NCBI GenBank assembly: GCA_938003725.1
Contig: CALKXX010000211.1
Coordinates: forward strand, 1-5,381
Direction of reading: 5' to 3'
DNA: 5,381 nucleotides
Source: an uncultured Sphingomonadaceae bacterium
GTDB lineage: Bacteria; Pseudomonadota; Alphaproteobacteria; Sphingomonadales; Sphingomonadaceae
The first letter of the stretch is position 1. Each line of letters opens with the position of its first letter. Positions 1 to 5,381 of this stretch are shown piece by piece. The notes below the pieces were generated by a model. It was not told where the DNA came from and ran no database searches. It saw only the letters and a program-made list of their open reading frames with translations. The position numbers and the translations under genes are program-made.

Positions 1-545
1 AATTGCAAGGGGTGCTGGCCGATACCGACAAATTTAATCCCTATGTGCAATCTCACCCAGACAGGCCACATCCAAACAATCCATTGCTGGATGATCCAAG
101 TTGGGGGGCATATTATTTTTGGAAAGGTGGACAAGCCGAAACCGATCATATGGACAAATGCCCAAAAACAGTCGCCGCAGTAGAGAGTGCTCCGATACCG
201 CGCATCAAAGAACGCTCCCCGATGGCTTTATATTCGGTGCTGGAAGCTGATACCCATATCGCACCTCATCATGGCCTTTTGAATACAAGGCTAATTTGTC
301 ATATTCCTCTTGTTTTACCATCCGATTGCGCGATCAGAGTGGGCAGCGAAACACGGGCCTGGAAAGCCGGAGAAGCGCTGATATTTGACGACAGCTTTGA
401 GCATGAAGCCTGGAATCGCAGTAATGAACAGCGTGTTATTTTGCTGTTTGAAATTTGGCGACCGGAAATTTCGGAAGAGGAACGTCGGGCGTTGACGACG
501 ATTTTTGAATCGATCAACGAATATCAAAAGCCGGTGGCAATTTAG
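1..545 (+). CDS. Aspartyl/asparaginyl beta-hydroxylase domain protein (5'-truncated by window edge)
   Basis: The first whole codon is at base 3 and the gene ends at TAG 543-545, leaving about 180 residues; the TTG at 3 is probably not the real start. The visible protein is essentially the whole Asp/Asn beta-hydroxylase fold, a non-haem Fe(II)/2-oxoglutarate dioxygenase. Counting from base 3, the segment THIAPHHGLLNTRLICHIPL carries the first iron-ligand His (H89) and the conserved H100. FDDSFEHEAWN gives the second iron ligand (H134). R144, ten residues after H134, sits where this family binds the 2-oxoglutarate carboxylate. These assignments come from remembered family motifs, not a computed alignment. 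Members hydroxylate Asp/Asn in proteins or, as in LpxO, lipid A acyl chains, so the substrate here is unknown. Related proteins often carry an extra N-terminal region such as TPRs, which would lie outside the window. The downstream gene is convergent, so no operon partner is visible. Confidence 0.88.
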   Translation, partial: LQGVLADTDKFNPYVQSHPDRPHPNNPLLDDPSWGAYYFWKGGQAETDHMDKCPKTVAAVESAPIPRIKERSPMALYSVLEADTHIAPHHGLLNTRLICHIPLVLPSDCAIRVGSETRAWKAGEALIFDDSFEHEAWNRSNEQRVILLFEIWRPEISEEERRALTTIFESINEYQKPVAI

Positions 546-557
546 CAAATAATATGA

Positions 558-1235
558 TCAGCTGACGTCAATGATTTTGCCGTCTGTCACAATCACGCGG
601 TCGCCAAGCTTAACTTGCTGAAATAAGAGCGCGGCAAATTCATTGGGGACTCCGATACAGCCCCTTGTCCCCCATCCCCATTTCACATCTGTGCCATGAA
701 TTGAAATTCCGTCATTGGTCATACGCAGCATGTAAGGCATCGGCGTGCCGTATATATTGGAGATGTGATCTTTACTTTTTTGGGTAATCGGAAAGACACC
801 GGTCGGAGTTGGTTTCAAAGCATCACCAAAGGTGATTACCGCAGCACCAATTTCATAACCATCCCGGAAAACGGACATTGACTCCGCTTTTAAATCTACC
901 GTTATGAGAATCTCTCCATCAGGGATACCCTCATCGTCCCAAATCCAATATCCGTGGACAAAAGGTTCATCAATTTCGAGCACCCGCTTGATCCGGAATT
1001 TGTCATGCGGACGTACTGATTCCGTCAACGTTGATGCAGCGACCTTTTGAAATTTTGATGGTGCGACCGGCTTCGCAATCTCTTTCTCAACCGCAATTGG
1101 CTTTGCAGCCTTGGATTGGTCGTCCGGATTGAGCGCATCGACGCTGGTCACCGCAAGCACCACCAGAGCGCCCACCATGAACAAGGCGCAAAGCAGAATT
1201 GCTTTGCTGATATTTAGCGCTGCCCGTTTGGCCAT
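558..1235 (-). CDS. L,D-transpeptidase (YkuD family), membrane-anchored
   Basis: This 225-residue protein probably cross-links peptidoglycan (3-3 links) or attaches proteins to it in the periplasm. A hydrophobic segment at about residues 11-30, after a basic N-terminus, looks like an uncleaved signal anchor. A Pro/Lys/Ala-rich linker follows (about 37-65), then the catalytic domain. Visible YkuD hallmarks are PTPTGVFPI (142-150), the conserved His in ISIHGT (H180) and the nucleophile in GTRGCIG (C193). The usual family motif is [S/T]HGCIR; here the residue before Gly-Cys is Arg, and the Arg after Cys-Ile is Gly. The fold and the Cys/His pair are intact, so I still call it an active-type enzyme. 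The ATG at 1235 is supported by AGGAGA (complement of 1242-1247) with a 6-base spacer. The gene stands alone, divergent from the transporter gene and convergent with the hydroxylase gene. Confidence 0.9.
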   Translation of the reverse strand: MAKRAALNISKAILLCALFMVGALVVLAVTSVDALNPDDQSKAAKPIAVEKEIAKPVAPSKFQKVAASTLTESVRPHDKFRIKRVLEIDEPFVHGYWIWDDEGIPDGEILITVDLKAESMSVFRDGYEIGAAVITFGDALKPTPTGVFPITQKSKDHISNIYGTPMPYMLRMTNDGISIHGTDVKWGWGTRGCIGVPNEFAALLFQQVKLGDRVIVTDGKIIDVS

Positions 1236-1261
1236 GACAAATCTCCTGCGTTAACAAAATA

Positions 1262-1290
1262 TTTATCATGTTGAGACGGCTTTTCGCCAA
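1262..1290 (-). promoter_or_regulatory. Candidate sigma70-type promoter for the L,D-transpeptidase gene
   Basis: On the minus strand TTGGCG (complement of 1285-1290) and GATAAA (complement of 1262-1267) are separated by exactly 17 bases. Each matches the TTGACA/TATAAT consensus at four of six positions. Transcription would start near 1255, giving a leader of about 20 bases that contains the AGGAGA ribosome site. The position and spacing are good but the hexamers are only moderate. Confidence 0.4.
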
Positions 1291-1369
1291 CGGTTCCTGA
1301 TCCCTGTACCGACGCGGGACGCGGGCAGTGCGAAAGTTAAAGAAAGGCTTTAGGAGCAAGAACGTCGGC

Positions 1370-1385
1370 AATATTACCCAATATT
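1370..1385. repeat. Paired AATATT palindromes 10 bp apart (possible operator)
   Basis: AATATT occurs at 1370-1375 and 1380-1385, separated by ACCC. Each copy is its own reverse complement, and the 10-bp spacing puts both on the same helix face. The element lies in the divergent region, just upstream of the putative transporter promoter. It could be a regulator-binding site or just an AT-rich patch, and no regulator gene is visible nearby. Confidence 0.25.
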
Positions 1386-1411
1386 TGGACCAAAACCGAA
1401 CCAACTCAGAA

Positions 1412-1420
1412 TGTTACGAT
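1412..1420 (+). promoter_or_regulatory. Candidate extended -10 element for the MFS-cysK-hydrolase unit
   Basis: TGTTACGAT reads as an extended -10 (TGN followed by a hexamer matching TATAAT at four of six positions). Transcription would start near 1427, about 28 bases before the GTG start. No well-spaced -35 is visible; TTGGAC at 1385-1390 is too far away (24-base spacer). This is a weak call that depends mainly on position. Confidence 0.25.
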
Positions 1421-1454
1421 TGCAGCGTGGACGTGTTCGGTTTAGCGTTTGCGC

Positions 1455-2729
1455 GTGACCAGCGACGCGCCCCATCCATTTACCATCGCCAATTACCGGT
1501 TCTACTGGTTCGCGCGGCTATGTTCCATGCTCGCGCTCTATTCAATGATGCTCATTGTGGCATGGCAAGCCTATAATCTGGCGCGTGAAACAATGTCGGT
1601 TGAGGCTTCATCGGTGCGTTTGGGTCTGATCGGCCTTCTTCAATTCATTCCTCTATTCCTGCTGACGCCGCTGGTTGGATGGGTCGCAGACAATCTGGAT
1701 CGGCGGCATATTGTCCGCATCGTTCTGGTCTTGCAATGTGCGATTGCCAGCTTGCTTGCCTATCAAACGGCCGTGGGTGAACTGACGCTGATGCAGATCT
1801 ATTTTGTCGCAGTTCTACTGGGGATCACGCGGGCGTTCCTAGGCCCTGCGACAGCGGCATTATCTGCTAATCTCATCCCCAAGGCGTCCATACCAACCGC
1901 AATAGCACTTTCGACCATCGCCTGGCAGGCTGGTATGCTTGTGGGGCCGGCAATGGCTGGGCCTTTATATTCTTTGGATGAAGCCTTACCCTATACCGTC
2001 AGCGCGACGCTATTCGGTCTTTCGGCATTGGCATTCTTTTTTATTACACCCGTTCCGCGCGCAAAAATCGATCGCACACGTGGCCCGATTGCTCAAATTT
2101 CGGACGGAATGCACTACGTCTGGGGCAACAAATTGGTGCTCGGTGTTATTTCACTCGACTTGTTCGCGGTTCTGCTGGCCGGGGCAACGGCACTGATTCC
2201 GGTTTTTGCCAGAGACATATTGGAGGCTGGCGAATTCGGCTTGTCCATGCTCGCGGCTTCTCCGGCAGCAGGCGCCATCATTGTCGCAATTATATTCAGT
2301 TTCAAACCGATAAAATCCAATGTCGGTAACAAGATGCTATGGTCGGTATATGCTTTTGGCATCGCCACGATCATCTTTGGGTTTAGCACCTGGCTGCCGC
2401 TTTCGATGCTTTGCCTTATTGTTGTAGGTGCCGCAGATATGTTTAGCGTATATGTGCGCGGTTCGCTCATTCAACTGCACACGCCGGATGATAAACGCGG
2501 GCGCGTAAGTGCCGTGTCCCAACTCACCATTTCTGCGTCGAACGAATTGGGTGAGGCAGAAAGCGGGTTTTTGGCCGGATTTGCTGGCCCCGTTATTGCG
2601 GTTGTAGCTGGAGGAGCGGGCGCTATATTGATCACAGCAGCTTGGACCAGACTGTTCCCGGAAATCGGTGCGGCAAAAACTTTCGATCCGCCCGATAATT
2701 TACAAACGGGAACAGTAAAACCCAGCTAA
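1455..2729 (+). CDS. MFS transporter, MFS_3/EntS-like exporter family
   Basis: The protein has 424 residues and many hydrophobic segments, consistent with a 12-helix major facilitator in the inner membrane. The loop after helix 2 has the MFS signature GWVADNLDRR (75-84). The second half has DDKRGRVSAVSQL (about 345-357) and SNELGEAESG (362-371), typical of the MFS_3 group that includes the enterobactin exporter EntS. Efflux is therefore more likely than uptake, but the substrate is unknown. The frame is closed by TAG at 1443-1445, so the start must be TTG 1449, GTG 1455 or later. I prefer GTG 1455 because it gives MTSDAPHPFTIANYRFYW, resembling the usual family N-terminus; TTG 1449 would add two residues. 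No Shine-Dalgarno sequence is visible before either. It is the first gene of a likely operon, with cysK beginning 25 bp after its stop. Confidence 0.88.
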   Translation: MTSDAPHPFTIANYRFYWFARLCSMLALYSMMLIVAWQAYNLARETMSVEASSVRLGLIGLLQFIPLFLLTPLVGWVADNLDRRHIVRIVLVLQCAIASLLAYQTAVGELTLMQIYFVAVLLGITRAFLGPATAALSANLIPKASIPTAIALSTIAWQAGMLVGPAMAGPLYSLDEALPYTVSATLFGLSALAFFFITPVPRAKIDRTRGPIAQISDGMHYVWGNKLVLGVISLDLFAVLLAGATALIPVFARDILEAGEFGLSMLAASPAAGAIIVAIIFSFKPIKSNVGNKMLWSVYAFGIATIIFGFSTWLPLSMLCLIVVGAADMFSVYVRGSLIQLHTPDDKRGRVSAVSQLTISASNELGEAESGFLAGFAGPVIAVVAGGAGAILITAAWTRLFPEIGAAKTFDPPDNLQTGTVKPS

Positions 2730-2754
2730 AACGCATGTTTAGGAGAATAGGATA

Positions 2755-3675
2755 ATGATCGCGAATACCATCCTCGAAACAATTGGAAACACACCGCATA
2801 TTAAAATGCAGCGCCTGTTCGGTGGTGCCAATGTCTGGGTAAAATCAGAACGTTCCAATCCAGGGGGTTCGATCAAGGATCGCATTGGTCTGGCCATGAT
2901 TGAGGATGCAGAGAAATCCGGCGCATTGAAACCCGGCGGCACGATCATTGAGCCAACCTCCGGGAATACCGGTGTCGGGCTTGCGATGGTTGCGGCCGTA
3001 AAGGGCTATAAGCTGATCCTGGTGATGCCGGAATCGATGTCATTGGAACGCCGCCGATTGATGCTGGCTTATGGCGCGACCTTTGATCTAAGTCCGAAAG
3101 AAAAGGGCATGAAGGGCGCTATTGAACGCGCACAGGAACTTATCGAATCGACGCCCGGTGCCTGGATGCCGCAACAGTTTGAGAATCCGGCGAATTTTGA
3201 GGTGCACAAAAAGACGACCGCTTTGGAGATACTTGCAGACTTTAAAGATGACCCATTGGATGCGATCGTAACCGGTGTGGGTACAGGCGGTCATATAACC
3301 GGCGTTGCCGAAGTTTTGAAAGAACATTGGAGCGACCTGAAAGTTTACGCAGTCGAACCAGCTGGTTCTCCCGTAATCAGCGGTGGACAGCCGGGCCCGC
3401 ACCCTATTCAAGGAATTGGAGCCGGATTTATCCCGGGCAATCTGCACACTCAAGCAATTGATGGCGCCATTCAAGTTGATCCTGTCGATGCAAAGGCAAT
3501 GGCCCTTCGTGCGGCAAAGGAAGAAGGCATGTTAGTCGGCATTAGCTCCGGTGCAACACTTGCCGCAATTGCGCAAAAGCTTCCGGAACTTGGAGAGAAT
3601 GCCAGAGTGTTAGGCTTTAACTATGATACCGGCGAACGGTATCTGTCAGTCCCCGATTTTCTTCCTGAAGAATGA
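2755..3675 (+). CDS. cysK: Cysteine synthase A (O-acetylserine sulfhydrylase), PLP-dependent
   Basis: This 306-residue cytoplasmic enzyme would make L-cysteine from O-acetylserine and sulfide. Visible motifs are the PLP lysine in NPGGSIKDR (K41), the substrate loop TSGNTG (68-73), the phosphate-binding loop GVGTGGH (174-180), GIGAGFIP (221-228) and the cofactor-binding SSGAT (264-268). Length and motif order match CysK, and the C-terminus (DTGERYLSVPDFL) is complete. The phosphate loop ends in His where GTGGT is common, a variant I regard as tolerated. CysM or a cystathionine beta-synthase-like enzyme is possible, but the sequence around K41 reads as CysK. The ATG is preceded by AGGAGAA (2741-2747) with a 7-base spacer, the best ribosome site in the operon. 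Its last bases overlap the start of the next gene, implying translational coupling. Confidence 0.93.
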   Translation: MIANTILETIGNTPHIKMQRLFGGANVWVKSERSNPGGSIKDRIGLAMIEDAEKSGALKPGGTIIEPTSGNTGVGLAMVAAVKGYKLILVMPESMSLERRRLMLAYGATFDLSPKEKGMKGAIERAQELIESTPGAWMPQQFENPANFEVHKKTTALEILADFKDDPLDAIVTGVGTGGHITGVAEVLKEHWSDLKVYAVEPAGSPVISGGQPGPHPIQGIGAGFIPGNLHTQAIDGAIQVDPVDAKAMALRAAKEEGMLVGISSGATLAAIAQKLPELGENARVLGFNYDTGERYLSVPDFLPEE

Positions 3676-4385
3676 GCTCGATCGAAGTCAACACCTTTAC
3701 CTACCGTCATGGTGAGGTGGAATTGGCGGGCTATATGGCTCAGCCAAGCCGCTATCCGCGCGCGGCGATCCTGATTGTACCCACAATAGCTGGGCCCAAT
3801 GAGATCATGTTCGCCCGCGCCAAATGGCTCGCCTCCATCGGCTATTCGGCCATGGTTTGCGACATCTATGGCAAGGGCGAAGTTACCGATGTGGCCGAGG
3901 GACGCAGACTGGCCGGAGAGCTGAGGGGCGATCCCGAATATTACCGGGAGAGGTTCCGATGCGCTCTGGACGAATTGCGCGTGCGGTCGAAACTTGCCAA
4001 TGACCGCATTGCCGCAATTGGATATTGCATGGGCGGCGAAATTGTTCTGGAAATGGCGCGCGGCGGCGAAGATCTAGCTTTGGTAGTGAGCTTTCACGGA
4101 TTACTGGCAACGCCTCTACCGGCGAAACGGGGAACGATCATTCCTCGCTTGCTGGTGTGCAATGGCCGCGCGGATCCGATGGTGCCGCCGAAACAGGTCC
4201 GAGCATTTCTTGAAGAGATGGATATTGCCGGGGCCGATTGCCACTTTCACAACTATACCGGCGTGGTTCACGGTTTCACCGACCCGGCCAGCGATAGCAA
4301 GCCGCTCGACGCGGTTGCGTACAATGCCTCCGCCGACCGCCAAAGTAAGGCAGCGATGCTAAGTATGTTTGAAGAACTTTTTTAA
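3672..4385 (+). CDS. Dienelactone hydrolase family alpha/beta hydrolase
   Basis: This 237-residue soluble alpha/beta-hydrolase has the dienelactone hydrolase layout. The nucleophile is a cysteine in GYCMGGE (C119), the acid is D168 in NGRADPMVP, and the histidine is H200 in VVHGFTDP. A Cys rather than Ser nucleophile, together with the HGF motif, is characteristic of the DLH family. Authentic dienelactone hydrolases open the lactone ring in chlorocatechol degradation, but most genomic members have unknown esterase or thioesterase substrates, and no aromatic-degradation genes are nearby, so I assign no pathway. The ATG overlaps the cysK stop in an ATGA junction. No strong ribosome site is seen, so translation probably relies on coupling from cysK. 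The stop TAA lies just 4 bases before the terminator stem, making this the last gene of the operon. Confidence 0.88.
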   Translation: MSSIEVNTFTYRHGEVELAGYMAQPSRYPRAAILIVPTIAGPNEIMFARAKWLASIGYSAMVCDIYGKGEVTDVAEGRRLAGELRGDPEYYRERFRCALDELRVRSKLANDRIAAIGYCMGGEIVLEMARGGEDLALVVSFHGLLATPLPAKRGTIIPRLLVCNGRADPMVPPKQVRAFLEEMDIAGADCHFHNYTGVVHGFTDPASDSKPLDAVAYNASADRQSKAAMLSMFEELF

Positions 4386-4389
4386 CGCA

Positions 4390-4433
4390 AAAGCGCCGGG
4401 CCTTATGGGGGGGGCATATTCGCCCGGCGCTTT
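4390..4433. terminator. Strong, probably bidirectional intrinsic terminator with a G8 loop
   Basis: A perfect 12-bp GC-rich stem is formed by AAAGCGCCGGGC (4390-4401) and GCCCGGCGCTTT (4422-4433). The 20-base loop contains a further TATG/CATA pair (4404-4407 with 4415-4418) and eight consecutive G (4407-4414). On the plus strand the stem ends in TTT followed by the T-rich stretch CCTTCATTTTCG. On the minus strand it runs into TTTTGCGTTAAAA. It sits between two convergent genes, 4 bases past the hydrolase stop and 23 bases past the stop of the repeat protein, so it can serve both. Confidence 0.82.
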
Positions 4434-4456
4434 CCTTCATTTTCGTCCGGTTTTCG

Positions 4457-4768
4457 TTAGTCCGGTTTGCCGTCACCATTGTCATCAAGCAGATCGGGTT
4501 TGCCATCGCCATCGGTATCCCAGGCGTCCGGCTGTCCGTTACCACTACGATCCCAGGCGTCGGCAGTTCCATCACCATTGGTGTCAATTGTGGGTGCCGG
4601 AATTTCCGAACTCACATCATCTGCCGATGGCTCCTGCATCGCTGTATCTGCTACAGCGACTTCTTCTGCGGGTGTCGCGGCTTGCGCCGCCATTGAAAAG
4701 CCCAATCCGGCAGTTATCAGATAGGGCGTCATCCTCAGCACACGGCCAGAGGTTCGATTGGAATGCAT
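4457..4768 (-). CDS. Small secreted protein with four tandem calcium-binding-type (DxDxDGxxD) repeats
   Basis: I do not recognise a named gene. From the chosen ATG the protein has 103 residues. The N-terminus has Arg residues and a hydrophobic stretch ending in AQA-A near residue 30, a good signal-peptide cleavage site, so it probably goes to the periplasm or outside. An acidic, Ala/Pro-rich spacer (about 31-61) leads to four tandem 11-residue units: DTNGDGTADAW (62-72), DRSGNGQPDAW (73-83), DTDGDGKPDLL (84-94) and DDNGDGKPD (95-103). The Asp/Asn residues at positions 1, 3, 5 and 9 and the Gly at 6 match thrombospondin type-3 or EF-hand-like calcium loops; binding is inferred. The protein ends inside the fourth unit with no further domain. 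ATG 4768 is favoured by AGGAG with an 8-base spacer. ATG 4792 has only a G-rich run directly against it, and ATG 4732 lacks a properly spaced site. Confidence 0.72.
   Translation of the reverse strand: MHSNRTSGRVLRMTPYLITAGLGFSMAAQAATPAEEVAVADTAMQEPSADDVSSEIPAPTIDTNGDGTADAWDRSGNGQPDAWDTDGDGKPDLLDDNGDGKPD
4460..4585 (-). repeat. 33-bp coding tandem repeat (3 full units plus a 27-bp partial)
   Basis: Units at 4553-4585, 4520-4552 and 4487-4519, plus a partial unit at 4460-4486, encode the four acidic loops. The 12-base string ATCCCAGGCGTC (plus strand) spans the junctions on both sides of the second unit. Elsewhere the units differ at many synonymous and non-synonymous positions, so the array is old rather than freshly duplicated. 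In-frame copy-number change would be possible because 33 is a multiple of three. Confidence 0.75.
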
Positions 4769-4776
4769 TGCATAAA

Positions 4777-4781
4777 CTCCT
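4777..4781 (-). promoter_or_regulatory. Ribosome-binding site that fixes the start of the repeat protein
   Basis: The minus strand reads TTAGGAGTTTATGCAATG. AGGAG lies 8 bases before the ATG at 4768. An ATG 5 bases upstream (complement of 4771-4773) is out of frame, so it is not the start of this protein, though it could compete weakly for initiation. Confidence 0.6.
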
Positions 4782-4792
4782 AATGCAGTCAT

Positions 4793-5084
4793 TCCCCTGT
4801 CAAAAAACGGATTGCCTGATCACCTCGCTCACGTCCAGCAGCCTTCGACTGTTGGGGCAAAAATGGCGATGGGTTACGGAAAACCGCTAATTATCGCGGA
4901 ATCCGTCCAGTTCATCGTACCATTTCAAACGTGGCTTATGTTGATAGACTCGACTCATCTATCGATCGGGTTTCAATCAAATTTTAGCCTTAACGAGGTC
5001 GCTCGCCAGACACTTCCCAAAGATAGATGTCTGAGAACAAGCCTCGAAAAGACCAAAAAGAATTAAGCTGCCCGGCTTTATTTC
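4793..5084. other. Intergenic region with no convincing gene
   Basis: This stretch of about 290 bp separates two minus-strand genes and should hold the promoter of the repeat protein, but I could not place one. A perfect TTGACA is present on the minus strand (complement of 4798-4803), yet a -10 at normal spacing would fall on the ribosome site. GATAAT (complement of 4890-4895) resembles a -10 but has no -35. An inverted repeat GATAGA-N9-TCTATC lies at 4943-4963. A plus-strand open frame (to TAA 5064-5066) lacks a credible start or homology. I see no tRNA-like fold. Confidence 0.5.
5054..5078 (-). terminator. Weak candidate terminator of the acyl-CoA dehydrogenase gene
   Basis: Beyond the TAG stop, the minus strand has a short hairpin, AAGC (complement of 5075-5078) pairing with GCTT (complement of 5065-5068) around a six-base loop. 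AATTCTTTTTG follows. The T tract is good, but a 4-bp stem is short for an intrinsic terminator. Confidence 0.3.
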
Positions 5085-5381
5085 CTAGGCTACGGCAAAC
5101 ATTTCGGGGTCTAACGCCATAATCGCATCACTGCCGCCCTCAATTTTACGGCGTAGCGAACCACAATCGGGCATGAAACGCTCTGAGAAATATTGCGCGG
5201 TAACCAGTTTGGCTTCATAATATTTCGCATTGTCACTGCCCGCATCAAGCGCGTCCGATGCCGCTTTGGACATCCGCAGCCACATTAGGCCTAGCGCCAC
5301 AATGCCCATGATATGCATATAATGATAAGCACCTGCGCCCGCATTATTCGGATTGGCTATGCCATGTTGCATGAACCACAT
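5085..5381 (-). CDS. Acyl-CoA dehydrogenase, C-terminal part (PF12806-type domain; 5' end beyond window)
   Basis: The 98 visible residues end at TAG (complement of 5085-5087) and match, from memory, the 'acetyl-CoA dehydrogenase-like C-terminal domain' found at the end of roughly 600-residue bacterial acyl-CoA dehydrogenases. Recognisable stretches are NNAGAGAYHYMHIMGIVALGLMW, then YYEAKLVTAQYFSERFMPDCGSL and the terminal GSDAIMALDPEMF. The full enzyme would be an FAD-dependent cytoplasmic dehydrogenase forming the 2,3-double bond of an acyl-CoA in fatty-acid beta-oxidation; the FAD domain and catalytic base are outside the window, so substrate range cannot be judged. The ATG at the window edge is almost certainly an internal Met. 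The C-terminus appears complete. Confidence 0.87.
   Translation of the reverse strand: MWFMQHGIANPNNAGAGAYHYMHIMGIVALGLMWLRMSKAASDALDAGSDNAKYYEAKLVTAQYFSERFMPDCGSLRRKIEGGSDAIMALDPEMFAVA

Noticed and set aside
555..570. Chain of overlapping palindromes (TGATCA, CAGCTG, TGACGTCA) across the end of the L,D-transpeptidase gene.
   Set aside because: Short 6-8 bp palindromes around a stop codon; they do not form one extended dyad or a terminator hairpin, so chance is the simplest reading.
1311..1324. Tandem GACGCGG heptamer in the divergent intergenic region.
   Set aside because: Only two copies of a short GC-rich word, not associated with a promoter position or a larger array.
1328..1576. Plus-strand open frame overlapping the start of the transporter gene.
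   Set aside because: Its translation has no recognisable domain and it runs out of frame into the well-supported MFS coding sequence.
4798..4803. Perfect -35 hexamer TTGACA on the minus strand upstream of the repeat protein.
   Set aside because: A -10 at 16-18 bp would fall on the ribosome-binding site, leaving no leader for the AGGAG; no TATAAT-like sequence is there.
4369..4890. Long plus-strand open frame running through the terminator and opposite the repeat protein.
   Set aside because: It overlaps the hydrolase end, the terminator and the antisense of a better-supported gene; its Arg/His/Pro/Ser-rich translation is typical of a shadow frame.
4812..5066. Plus-strand open frame of up to 84 codons (TTG 4812, or ATG 4863) ending at TAA 5064-5066.
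   Set aside because: No convincing ribosome site at normal spacing, no recognisable domain, and composition unlike the neighbouring genes; most likely a chance open frame in the intergenic gap, though a small protein cannot be excluded.

Overview
The window looks like ordinary chromosomal DNA from a Gram-negative proteobacterium, most likely an alphaproteobacterium of the Sphingomonadales. That placement is an inference. It rests on how the protein sequences read (a PF12806-type acyl-CoA dehydrogenase C-terminus, an EntS-like MFS protein, a 'WGWGTRGCIG' L,D-transpeptidase, a sphingomonad-style aspartyl/asparaginyl hydroxylase), on moderate base composition, and on non-ATG start use. No search was run. 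I see no transposase, integrase, phage gene, CRISPR array, tRNA or rRNA.

Layout from left to right. (1) The 3' part of an aspartyl/asparaginyl beta-hydroxylase-domain gene (+) enters from the left edge. (2) It converges, with only 12 bp between the stops, on a membrane-anchored L,D-transpeptidase (YkuD) gene (-). (3) A divergent promoter region of about 220 bp (1236-1454) separates that gene from a three-gene + strand unit: an MFS_3/EntS-like transporter, a CysK-type cysteine synthase and a dienelactone-hydrolase-family protein. The transporter and cysK are 25 bp apart; cysK and the hydrolase overlap by 4 bp (ATGA). (4) A strong, probably bidirectional terminator hairpin with a run of eight G in its loop closes the unit. 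(5) A small secreted protein (-) follows, with four tandem 11-residue calcium-binding-type repeats. (6) About 290 bp without a convincing gene come next. (7) The 3' end of an acyl-CoA dehydrogenase gene (-) runs off the right edge.

The only clear functional grouping is the transporter-cysK-hydrolase operon, which suggests cysteine/thiol metabolism coupled to export of a small molecule. The substrate of the transporter and of the hydrolase cannot be read from the sequence. I found no convincing new defence or mobile system. The items most worth a second look are the tandem-repeat secreted protein, the operon composition, and the unusual start and upstream repeat of the transporter gene.
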